Of a stretch of DNA of 63,962 nt, positions 1 through 11,900 are shown one piece after another (positions within the stretch are counted from its first letter, which is position 1; every line of letters begins with the position of its first letter). The notes under the pieces were generated by a model, which made no database searches, had not been told where the DNA came from, and was given only the letters and a program-made list of their open reading frames with translations. The position numbers were made by a program, and so were the translations under genes. Source of the DNA: an uncultured cyanobacterium (lineage in GTDB: Bacteria > Cyanobacteriota > Cyanobacteriia > PCC-6307 > Cyanobiaceae); assembly GCA_903858015.1 (NCBI GenBank), contig CAIOGZ010000080.1, positions 1 to 63,962 of the forward strand. The letters run 5' to 3'.

Positions 1-2900
1 TGAGGTGGTTGCGCCAGTGGCAACTCCATTCCCTAGGGCAAGGGCTGGTGCTGCAGGAGGATTGGTATCGAGCGTGAAGGAAGCGGTACCAGCGAGAGAA
101 GCATTCCCGGCAGCGTCGGTGGCAACGGCGTCAACAGTAATCGTGCCATTGCCGAGTGCAGCTAGATCAATAGCGTTGAGCTGAACAGGCACAGGTGTGC
201 TGCCATTGCCAGTGACAGTTTTAGTTACGGTGTTGCCACCATTGGAGAAGGTAACAACGACGGAGCTGTTCTGTTCCGCCGCAACCGTAATCACTCCAGT
301 GGCGGCTGTTGCTTCTGAAGCCGTAGCGCCATTGGCGACGCCCGTGCCGAGGGCAAGGACTGGCGCGGCTTGGAGACTTGTATCTAGCGTAAAGAAAGTT
401 GTGCCAGCTGATGAAGCATTACCAGCAGCGTCGGTGGCAATTGCACTAACCCCAATCGTGCCATCACCCAGCACGGCTAGATCATCAGTATTGAGCAAAA
501 CCGGAACAGGTGTGCTGCCATCACCTGTGATGGTTTTAGTAATCGTGTTGCTCCCATTGGAGAAGGTAACATCAACGGTGCTGCCGAATTCTGCCGAAAC
601 TGTAATCACGCCAGTGGTGGCTATTGCCTCATCAGCAGTGGCGCCATTGACGATATCAGTTCCTAGCTCAAGGTCTGGTCTAGCGGGGGGAATGGTATCG
701 AGAGTGAAGGATGTGCCCTCAGTTGGCGAGATATTGCCGGCGGCGTCAGTTGCAATTGCATTTACCGTAATCGTGCCATCGCCAAGCGTAGCAAGATCAT
801 CAGAGGTGAGCACAACAGGAACATCTGTGCTGCCATTACCCGTGAGGAATTTGGTAACCGCGTTACTTCCATTCGAGAATGTAAGCACAACGGTGACACC
901 AGTTTCCGCCGTAAAAGTAACCACGCCAGTGTCGGCCATAGCTTCTGCGGCAGTGGCGCCATTGGCGATATCGGCACCAAGGCCAAGCTGAATCGCATCA
1001 GGGACAAGAGTATCGAGCCTGAAGGAGGTGGTCCCAGTTAAGGAGATGTTGCCGGCGGCGTCGGTGGCAATTCCGCTGACTGTGATCGTTCCATTGTCCA
1101 GGGTTTCTAAATCAGAAACGCTGAGCAGCACTGGAACAGCTGTGTTGCCGTTGCCAGTGACTATTTTTGTAACTGTGTTTGCATCATTAGTGAAGGTAAC
1201 AATAATGTCTGTGCCGGCTTCTGCAATAACCGTAACGACGCCAGTGGCCGCTGTCGCTTCTGCAGCGGTGGCGTCGTCAGCGATACCAATCCCTAGCTCA
1301 AGCGTTGGCGCTAGTGGCGGAGAGGTATCGAGCGTGAAAGAAATGTTCGCAGTTGGCGAGGTATTCCCGGAGGCGTCGGTGGCAACGGCACTTACCGCAA
1401 TCGTGCCATCTCCCAACGCGACTAGATTATCAAAGTTAAGCAGAACCGGAACAGGTACACTGCCATTTCCCGTGACTATTTTGCTAATCGCATTGGGGCC
1501 ATTGGAGAAAGTAACAACAATGGAGCTGCCGGATTCCGCCGCGACCGTAACAATTCCAGTGATTGCCGTTGCTTCTGAAGTTGTGGCGCCATTGCCGAGA
1601 CCCGTACCTAGGGCAAGGATTGGCACCAATGGAACACTGGTATCGAGCCTGAAGGAAGTGGTGCCAGCTGGCGAGGTGTTACCGGCGGCGTCAGTGGCAA
1701 CGGCGCTTGTTGCAATCGTCCCATCACCCAGCGTAACAAGATCAGCAGTTGTGAGCACAACAGGCACAGATGTGTTGCCATTGCCCGTGACGGTTTTGCT
1801 AACCGTGTTGTTTCCATTGGCAAAGCTAACAACAATGGTACTTCCGGCATCCGCAATAACCGTAACCACGCCAGTTGCAGCTGTTGCTTCATAACTATTG
1901 GCTCCATTGGCTACACCAATACCCAGAACAAGAGCTGGGGCTGCAGGTGCATTGGTATCAAGAGTGAAGGAAGTACTTCCAATTGTGGAGGTGTTACCGG
2001 TGCTGTCGGTAACAATGGCATTGACAGAAACTGCGCCATTGCCGAGAACGAATATATCCGCAACATTGAGCCGTACTGGAATAGCCAAGCTGCCATTACC
2101 TGTGACTGTTTTACTAACTCTGTTTGTGCCATTGGTGAAGATAACCTCAACTGCTGCTCCGACTTCTGCAGTTACTGTGACTACACCAGTGATTGCGGTT
2201 GCTTCTGAGGTTGTGGCGCCATTGGCTACACCAGTCCCCAGGGCAAGGACTGGTGGCGTCGGGGGAATGGTATCGAGACTGAAGGAAGTGCTCTCTGTTG
2301 GCGAGATATTACCGGCGGTGTCGGTAGCAATGGCGCTAACCGTAATAAGGCCATCGCCCAGCGTAGTTAGGTCAGCAGCGTTGAGCAGAGCCGGAACAGG
2401 TGTACTGCCATTCCCCGTGATGATTTTTGTAACCGTGTTGGAGCCATTGGTAAAGGTAACCACAACCGAGGCGTTGGTTTCCGCCGTCACCGTAACCACG
2501 CCATTGTCGGCTGTTGCTTCCGACGCGGTGGCGCCATTGGCTACCCCAGTTCCTAGGGCAATGGTTGGCGCCGCTGGAGGAGTGGTATCGAGGATGAAGG
2601 AAGCTGTGCCAGTCGGCGAGTCATTACCGGCGGCGTCGGTGGCAATGGCGACAACCGTAATTGTGCCATCGCCAAGCGCGGCCAGATCAGCCGCCGTGAG
2701 CTGCACCGGCACAACGGTGCTGTCGTCGCCGGTGAGAACTTTGCTAACCGTATTGGAGCCATTGGAGAAGCTAACAACAACCAAACTGCCGCTTTCAGCC
2801 GTAACCGTAACCACACCAGGGGCAGCTGTTGCTTTTTCAGCGGTAGCGCCCTCGGCGACACCCGTCCCTAGGGTTATCGCTGGCGTAGTGGGAAGCTGAG
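1..2900 (-). repeat. Tandem array of ~104-residue bacterial Ig-like units (nine full plus one partial)
   Basis: Within the giant gene the DNA repeats with a period of about 311-315 bp. Each unit encodes a variation on LGTGVANGATASEATA, then GVVTVTAE, VTFSNGSNTVTK and TGNGSTPVPV, ending in ATDAAGNTSP and SFTLDT. Nine complete units and one cut by the left edge are visible. The signature is that of bacterial Ig-like stalk domains, which normally act as extended spacers and in many adhesins bind calcium through acidic loops. The units differ by scattered substitutions, so the array is older than the near-identical RCC1-like blocks. Confidence 0.85.
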
Positions 2901-5900
2901 TATCCACCGTTGTGGTGATAAAATCATTTGAAGCAGTTGAGGCATTGCCAGCGATATCGATAATCCTAGCGTTGATCGTGTAGCTAGTGCCATTGGTCAG
3001 GGTGCCGGTGGCGACATCGGCGTAACCATTGCTGATGTCTGTGCTTGTGAGAGTGTAGCCAGAACCGAGAGTGATGCTGCTGTCATACAGCTGAACCTTG
3101 TCGCCCTCGACGGCATCGGTGCCGGTGATGGAAACACGAACCGTTAGGTTGGTGTCGTTGCTGCTGGCACCGGGGCTGAGGGTTCCTGTGATGGGAGCGA
3201 CGTCATCGCTAGCCGCGCTGATCGACGGCGCGTTGGGGACGGAGGTATCAACCGTGACCGTGTAGTTATCAGAAGCTGCTGAAACGTTGCCCACCGCATC
3301 CGTCGCGGTGGCGTTGAAGAGATAGGTGCTGCCGTTGGAGAGTGTGGCTGTGGTGAATGTCCAGGTGCCCGAACTATCAGTGGTAGCGCTGCCAAGTGAT
3401 GCGTTGCCGTTATAGATTGTTATGTTGCTATTGGCATCTGCCTTACCGGCGATCAACAGAACCGTGTCATTGGTGCTGCCACCGTTGGCGATGCTGCCCG
3501 TGATCGGAACGGTGTCATCGCTGATCGATGTGATCAATGGCGTGTTGGGGGCAGCGGCATCGACGCTGAGGGAAATCGTGTTGCTCTTTGCCGTGTTGCC
3601 GGCCGCATCCGTCACCGAGGCACGGAACTGATAAGACCCATCGCTCAAGTCGCCCTGGGCCGTGGTGGTGCTGGTCCAGTCGCTGCCGCCATTGGTCGAT
3701 AGCTCATAGCCTATGGTGGCGCCACTTTCCTGGCCGCCCAGGGAAAGATCGAAGCTGTTGTCGTTGGAGATGAAGTCGCTGCTGCTTGTGCCGCTGTCGG
3801 TGTAATTGGCGAGGCTGAGCGTACCGGCGCTGGGAATCGCGGTATCAACGGTGAGGGATAGCGTCTTGGTGGTGGCGGTAGTGCCGGCTGCATCGGTCAC
3901 CACAGCTCGGTATTGATAGGCCCCATCGGCCAGGTTGCTCTGGGCCGTGGAGGTGGTGGACCAATTGTTGCCGCCATCGGTTGACAGCTGATTGACCACG
4001 GTGGCGCTGGCTTCCTGGCCGCTGAGGGAAAGATCGAAGCTGTTGTCGGTGGAGATGAAGTCGCTACTGCCGCTGTCGGTGTAATTGGCGAGGCTGAGGG
4101 TACCGGCCTGCAGCAGCCGATCATTGGTCAAGGGATTGGCAAAGCCCACCACGCCGGAGCTGAGCTGGCTTGCCACAGCGCTGCTGTTTCCGCCGTGGGA
4201 GGAGTACCCCCAGGTGACGACGGAGCCGTCGGCCTTTAGTGCCGCGAAGGCGCCCTCAGTGCAGAAGATCTGGCTGACGCCAGAGCTGAGCCGGCTTGCC
4301 ACAGCGCTGCTGTTACCGCCGGAGTCGGAGTCCCCCCAGGTGACGACGGAGCCATCGGCCTTCAGCGCCGCGAAGGCGCCGCCATTCGAGAAGACCTGGC
4401 TGACCCCAGAGCTGAGCTGACTAGCCACAGCACTGCTGTCACCGCCGTAGGAGGAGTACCCCCAGGTGACGATGGAGCCATCAGCCTTCAACGCCGCGAA
4501 GGCCTGGGTAGTGGAGAAGATCTGGCTGACCCCAGAGCTGAGCTGGCTGGCCACAGTGCTGCTGTCTCCGCCGTACCACCCCCAGGTGACGACGGAACCA
4601 TCAGCCTTGAGTGCCGCGAAAGCGGCCTCAGTGGAAAAGATCTGGCTGACCCCAGAGCCGAGCTGACTAGCCACAGCCCCGCTGTCACCGCCGTAGGAGG
4701 AGTACCCCCAGGTGACGACGGAGCCATCGGCCTTGAGCGCCGCGAAGGCGGAGCCAGTGGCGAAGATTTGGCTGACCCCAGAGCCGAGCTGGCTAGCCAC
4801 AGCGTTGCTGTTCCCGCCGGAGGGGGCGTCTCCCCAGGTGACGACGGAGCCATCGGCCTTGAGCGCCGCGAAGGCGGAGCCAGTGGCGAAGATTTGGCTG
4901 ACCCCAGAGCTGAGTTTGCTGGCAACAGCGCTGCTGTTACCGCCTTCCATGGAGTACCCCCAGGTGATGACGGAGCCATCGGCCTTAAGCGCCGCGAAGG
5001 CGCTGTAAGTGGAGAAGATCTGGCTGACCCCAGAGCTGAGCTGGCTGGCCACAGCGCTGCTGTTACCACCGCCGTAGGAGGAGTTCCCCCAGGTGACGAC
5101 GGAGCCATCGGCCTTGAGCGCCGCGAAGGAGGCAGGAGTGGAGAAGATCTGGTTGACCCCAGAGCTGAGCTGGCTGGCCACAGCGCTGCTGTCACCGCCG
5201 GACCAGGATTGCCCCCAGGTGACGACCGAGCCATTGGCCTTGAGTGCTGCGAAAGCGGTCTTAGTGGAGAAGATCTGGTTGACCCCAGAGCTGAGCTGGC
5301 TGGCCACAGCGCTGCTGTTACCGCCCTCGTTGGAGCGCCCCCAGGTGACGACGGAGCCATCGCTCTTCAGGGCCGCAAAGGCACTCGTGTTACTAGCTTC
5401 CCCCTTACTCCACAAAGGCCGGCTTGGCCCGTTGACTGTCACCACCATTCCCTCCGCCGTGATCGTGGCGATGGCCGTTTGCTGGCCGGGGGTGATCGAA
5501 TAGCTGGCTGTTGCTGCGGGGGAGGGCACGATCTGGGCGATGATCGTTTCACCCGGATCCATCAATGCGTCGGCTAGCGCCGGCAAGGAAAGCTCGGCGG
5601 TGCTACTGCCTGCCGCAAAGCTGATTGTGCCGGTGCTGGCACCGCTGTAGTCGCTGCCGGCCTGAGCAGTGCCCAAAAGCCGGTAGCTCACCGCGAGCGG
5701 GTCTGCTGTGGAGCCGGTGCGCGAGAAGCGGAAAATCGCCGGGTTGCCAGAGGCTTCGTTGCCATTGGCGATCGCGCTGACGGAAACCTGAGCAACGACG
5801 GTGACGGACTGCACAGTGCTGCTGGCTGTGTTGCCTGCCACATCGCTAACCATGGCGCGGAACTGATAGGCCCCATCGGCCAGATTGCTTTGGGCCGTGG

Positions 5901-8900
5901 TGGTGGCAGACCAGTTGCTGCCGCCATCCGTCGATACCTGATAGACCACGGAGGCGCCGTCGTCCTGGCCGCTGAGGGAAAGATCGAAGCTGTTGTCGGT
6001 GGAGATGAAGTCGCTGCCGCTGCCGGTGTAATTGGCGAGGCTGAGCGTACCGGCGCTGGGAATCGCGGTATCAACGGTGAGCGAGAGCGTGTTGGTGGTG
6101 GCGGTAGTGCCGGCTGCATCGGTCACTACAGCGCGGAACTGATAGGCCCCATCGGCCAGATTGCTCTGGGCCGTGGAGGTAGCAGACCAGTTGCTGCCGC
6201 CATCGGTTGACACCTGATAGACCACGGAGGCGCCGTCTTCCTGGCCGCCCAGGGAAAGATCGAAGCTGTTGGCGGTGGAGATGAAGTCGCTGCTGCTGCT
6301 GCCGCTGTCGGTGTAATTGGAGAGGCCGAGGCTGCCGCTGGTGATCGTGGTGTCGACGTTGATGACGAAGCCGGCAGAAGCGCCGGATACATTTCCGGCG
6401 GCATCCGTGGCTGTGGTGGTGAAGGAGTACTGGCTGCCGTTGTCGAGGGTAGCTGTGTTGAACGTCCAGGCGCCCGAGCCATTGCTGGTAGCGGTGCCGA
6501 GATTGTTTGCGTCGTTATAGACAGTCACCGTGCTGTTGGCTTCTGCCGTACCGGTCAGCATCAGAGCGGTGTCGTTCGTGCTGCTGCCGCTGGCGATGAT
6601 CCCTGTCATCGGAACGACGTCGTCATCGACTGAGGTAATCGTTGGAGGAGCAGGAGGAGTGGTATCGATGGTGGTGATGAAGTTTCCGGAGGCGGAAGAG
6701 CTATTGCCTGCGAGATCGATGACCTTGGCGTTAATCGTGTAGGTGGTGCCGTTGCTCAGGCTGCCAGTGGGAACATCGGCGTAGCCGTTGCTGATATCTG
6801 TGCTGGTGAGGGTATAAGCAGAACCAAGAGCGATGCTATTGTCATATAGCTGAACACTGTCACCGGCGCTGGCATTGGCGCCGCCGATCATAACTTGAAC
6901 CGTCAAGTTGGTGTCATTGGTGCTGTCACCGCTAGCCACATTACCAATGTTCGGAGCGAAGTCATCGCTAACGGAGATGATTGAAGGGGCGCTAGGGGCA
7001 GTGGTATCAACGAAGACGCTGTAGCCAGGCAGTTCGATAATTCCTCGGTATAAAGCACTGCTGCCATGGTCGTCCCATTTCCCAGGGGCTGTGTAATTGA
7101 TCCAACCATAATCTTGATTTCCTCCGGAGGGCTCATTCGGAGCCCATTCGGTGTAAGTAACGGCCTCTCCACTCGCCCAGCTGAACGTTCCTTCTGTCGC
7201 TTCGTCTGTCAGGCCAATCCACAACCCCTCGCTACCACCAAAGGTGTCGACTAGGAATTGGTTTTCGGCAGCATCGTTGATTGTGACAAGATTACCACCC
7301 ATCCCAACGGCTTCCGCCTGGGCTTGGGCCCAGCTCCCCGCGTTGCTCAGTATGTAGGAATTGGATGTTAGGTTTATATTTCCAGCTGCATCGGCAATGC
7401 CTACCCGATAGAGTAGTTCCTGGCCATTGCTCAGGATACGGCTATCGCTAAAGCTCCAGCTGTTGGCGGATGCCGAGGCAGTTCCAAGCAAGCTGGATCC
7501 GTCGTAGATATGGATGCTCTCACCATCCGCCAGGGCCACGGAGACCGTGCCACTGATCGATAGCGACGTGTCATCGGTGGTGGCAGCGGAGAGCACCGAT
7601 CCTTGGATAAGGCCCACGTCATCGTTGATGGCGGTGATAATCGCCCTGGTGTCGGGGGCGCTGGTGTCCACCATTGCCGTATAGGGGGTTCCAGCGGCGG
7701 TCTGGTTGGCGTTGGCATCTAAGACGCGGGCCGTATAGCTGACACTCTGGCTATCGATCAGCGTGCGGCTATCGGTATAGAGCCAGGTGGTGCCGGAGAC
7801 TGTGGCGTCGCCAAGCTCAATGCTGCCGTCGTAGATGCGAACGGTTTCATCATTAGCTAGGGCCGCGGAGAGCGTGCCGCTGATCGATAGGGAGGTGTCG
7901 TCGCTGCTGCCGCCTGAGTCAACCGGTCCCTGGACGATCCCGACGTTGTCGGTGATGGCGGTGACCGCCGCAGTGATAGCTGGGGCCAGGGTATCGATAC
8001 TGTAGTTTGCCGTGGTTGCGGCTACGCCGGTATTGCCAGCAATGTCGACATAGGTGTTAGCGAGGCTTAATACATTTGCTGTTGATTCGATATTAGCTGT
8101 TGGGGTAAAGGTGCCAGTCCAGGTCACGCCTCCATCGGCGGATGTCATCGCCGAGAGCACACCATTGGCGGCTGTGATGTCTGCGCTGCTGCTGAAGCCT
8201 GCTACTGCTTCTGAGAAGGTGAGGCTAACGGCGGCGCTGTTGCTGATTGGCCTTCCGCTATCGGACATGCTGAACGAGCTTACCGTTGGCGCCAAACTGT
8301 CTATCGTGACACTGAGTTCATTGGAAAAAGAAGCCGAAAACTTGGCGAGGTAGCCATCAGCAAGGCCACTGTTGGTGATTCCAGCGAGGTTGCCTTCCGT
8401 TTCTCCAGTAGCGTAGAAATAGCCGTCAGTACTCCAGGTGATGCCTCGGATTATATCTACAGCCGTCGATCCCAACAGGATTGTGAAGTCCTTGCTGCCA
8501 TCAGGGTTGAACCTGCTGATAAAACCATCTTGCCCCCCACTATTGGGTTGTCCATCAAGGTTGCCATTGGTGTATCCGCCGACATAAATGGAGCCGTCCC
8601 TGCCGGTGCTTAATGCAGTGGCTGCGTCATTTCCACTGCTTCCCAACAGTCTTGTCCAAACCTTCGTGCCATCCGGGTTGTACTTACTAAGGAACGCATC
8701 CCAGGAACCATTGTTGGTTTGGCCATCGAGGTTGCCGCTAGTCGCCCCTGCCAGATAGATCGAACCATCACTACCGACTGTCAGGGCGTCAGCACCTTCC
8801 TCGCCATTAGATGCTAGAAGACGGGTCCAAGCCTTGCTGCCATCCGAGTTGTACTTTGAGATGAAGGCATCAATATAGGGCGTATCTTTCACTTGGCCAT

Positions 8901-11900
8901 CAAGATTGCCATCTGTAGAGCCCGCCACATAGATTGAGCCGTCGCTGCCGCTGATTAGGGCGGAGGCATAATCATCGGAACTCGTCCCCAGCAAGCGGGT
9001 CCAGGCCCTTGTGCCATCGGGGTTGTACTTGGCGATATAAGCATCTGGCCCCCCATTGTTGGACTGGTCATCAAGGTTCGGATGGCCCGGTGTTGTGTGT
9101 CCAGCCATATAGATGGAACCAGAACCGTCATGGCTGCTTGCTATGGCCGAGGCATTCTCTTGACCCGTCGATCCCAGGAGCCTTGTCCACACTTTTACTC
9201 CATCACTGGTATATTTTGCGATCAGGGCGTCATAATCGCCTGCCACAGTTTGGTCGTCGATCGTCAAAGGGGTGGCTGAAGACCCGTAGACCGAGCCGTC
9301 GTTACCGGTCGTGATGGCCCATGAATATTCATTTGCAGCGGTGCCAATCAGCCTTGTCCAGGCTTTTGTGCCATCAAAATTATATTTTGTGAAAAAGGCG
9401 TCCCGCTGTCCATTGTTGGATTGGCCATCAAGGTTGCCGTCGGTGAAGCCACTCACGTAGACGGAGCCGTTGCTAGCCGATGCGATGTCTAGAGCGGCAT
9501 CATTATTATCTGTTCCCTGCAAAACTGTCCATGCATTCGTAAGCGTGACGCGGGGAACGGTTTCAGCAAGGTTGCCTGCTGCGTCTACAACCTGATAACG
9601 GAACCTGTATTTACCATCGGCAAGGTTGCTCTGATCAACGTCAGTGGTGGTGATCCAGTTTCTCCCGTCATCGTTGCTCACCTGATAGCTAAGGCTGCTG
9701 CCGGCTTCCATGCCGGCCACAGCTAGCGAAAAGCTGGTGTCGTTGCTGATCAGATCGGTGGCGGAATTGCCGGTGTCGCTGAAGTTGGCACCGAAGCTCA
9801 GGCTGCCTGCAGCTGGTGCTGTGGCATCGACAACGACGGTCAGAACATTGCTGGTGGCTGTGTTTCCAGATGCATCGCTGACTAGAGCACGAAATTGATA
9901 ATTCCCATCGTCTAAATTGCTCTGGGAGGCGGTGGTGGCAGACCAGCTGTTGCCGCCATCGCTGCTGCGTTGATAGGTAACGCTGCTGCCGGCTTCTTGG
10001 CCGCTCAGGCTGAGGGTGAAGTCGCGGTCATTGGTGAGGCGATCACTGGAAGAACTGCCGCTATCGGTGAAATCGGTGGCAAAGGCCAGGCTGCCGGCGG
10101 CTGGGGCGCTGGTATCAATGGTAAGGCTGTAGCCAGCAACTTCAATAATTCCACGGGCCACTGAGTTGGTTGGCAGATCGTTCCAGCCGCCAGCCCGTCC
10201 ATAATTTATTATCGCGTAATCTTCATCGCCCGAATCATTGGGTTCGCCGTTGTTCCAGTTAGTATAAGTTGCATCATCTCCACTTGCCCAGTTGAATCTT
10301 CCTTCGGTTGTTTCATCAGTTAAGCCAATCCATAGGCTCTCACTTCCACCAAAGGTGTCGACCAGGAATTGATTTTCCGCCGCATTGTCTATGGTGACAA
10401 GATTCCCGCCCATGCCAACGGCTTCCACCTGGGTCTGGGCCCAGGTCCCCGCGTTGCTCAGCGTGTAGGAATTGGATGTTAGGTTAATATTGCCGGCTGC
10501 ATCAGCTACGCCGACCCGATAGTTCAGTTTCTGCGAATCGACTAGAATACGGCTATCGCTAAAGCTCCAGCTGTTGGCGGATGCCGAGGCGGTTCCAAGG
10601 AAGTTGGATCCGTCGTAGATACGGATGCTCTCACCATCCGCCAGGGCAGCGGTGAGCGTGCCACTGATCGAAAGCGAGGTGTCATCGGTGCTTCCGCCGG
10701 AGACAACGGTTCCTTGGACAAGGCCCACGTCATCGTTGATGGCGGTGACAACCGCCCTGGTTTCGGGGGCGCTGGTATCCACCATTGCCGTATAGGGGTT
10801 TCCAGCGGCGGACTGGTTACCGCTCACATTTGTGACCCGAGCCGTATAGCTGACAATTTGATTATTGATCAGCGCTCGGCTATCAACATAGCTCCAGCTA
10901 GTGCCTGAGATCGTGGCCTCGCCAAGCCCAGTGCTGCCGTCGTATAGACGGACGGTTTCACCATCAGCCAGGGCTGCGGAGATAGTCCCACTGATCAATA
11001 AGGATGTGTCGTCGGTGCTGGCGCCTGAGCTAACCGTTCCTTGGAAGATGCCAACATTGTCGGTGATGGTAGTCACCGTCGCCGTGATGGTGGGTGTGGT
11101 GAGATCCACGTTGATCGCCGCCTCATTCTGCGACGGGGTAACGGTGGTGTTACCAGCCAGATCGCTCTGCCGCAGGCGGATGGCACCGATGGCGTAGGAG
11201 CCTGCCGCGAGCTCGAAGGAGCTGCCGTAGCCGCTGGTCCAGTTAGAGCCGCTGTCGGTGCTGTAGTCCCAGGTGGCGTTCTCTTCAACGTCGCTGACGC
11301 TCACGGTGCCGACGTTGGTGACGCCGTCGGAGTTGCTGGCGCCGCTGTCAGAGGCTAGAGAGAAGGCGGGAGCATTAGGAACGGTGGCATCTATGGTGAG
11401 CGAGAGCGTGTTGGTGGTGGCGGTATTGCCGGCTGCATCGATCACCAAAGCGCGGAACTGATAGGCCCCATCGCTGATGTTGTTCTGGTCCATGGTGGTG
11501 GCAGACCAGTTGCTGCCGCCATCGGTTGACGCCTGATAGACCACGGTGGCGCCGTCTTCCTGGCCGCTGAGCGAAAGATCGAAGCTGTTGTCGGCGGAAA
11601 TGAAGTCGCTATTGCTGCCGCTGTCGGTGTAGTTGACGAGGTTGAGCGTACCGGCGCTGGGAATCGCGGTATCAACGGTGAGCGAGAGCGTGTTGGTGAT
11701 GGCGGTCGTGCCGGCTGCATCGCTCACCACAGCGCGGAACTGATAGGCCCCATCGGCCAGATTGCTCTGGGCCGTGGTGGTGGCAGACCAGTTGCTGCTG
11801 CCATCGGTTGACAGCTGATAGACCACGGAGGCGCCGTCTTCTTGGCCGCTGAGCGAAAGATCGAAGCTGTTGTCGGTGGAGAAAAAGACGTTGTTGCTGT

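Noticed and set aside
197-2899. Several plus-strand open frames of 260-330 codons rich in Val, Ala and Pro
   Set aside because: They are antisense shadows of the Ig-like array; no start site or domain supports them.
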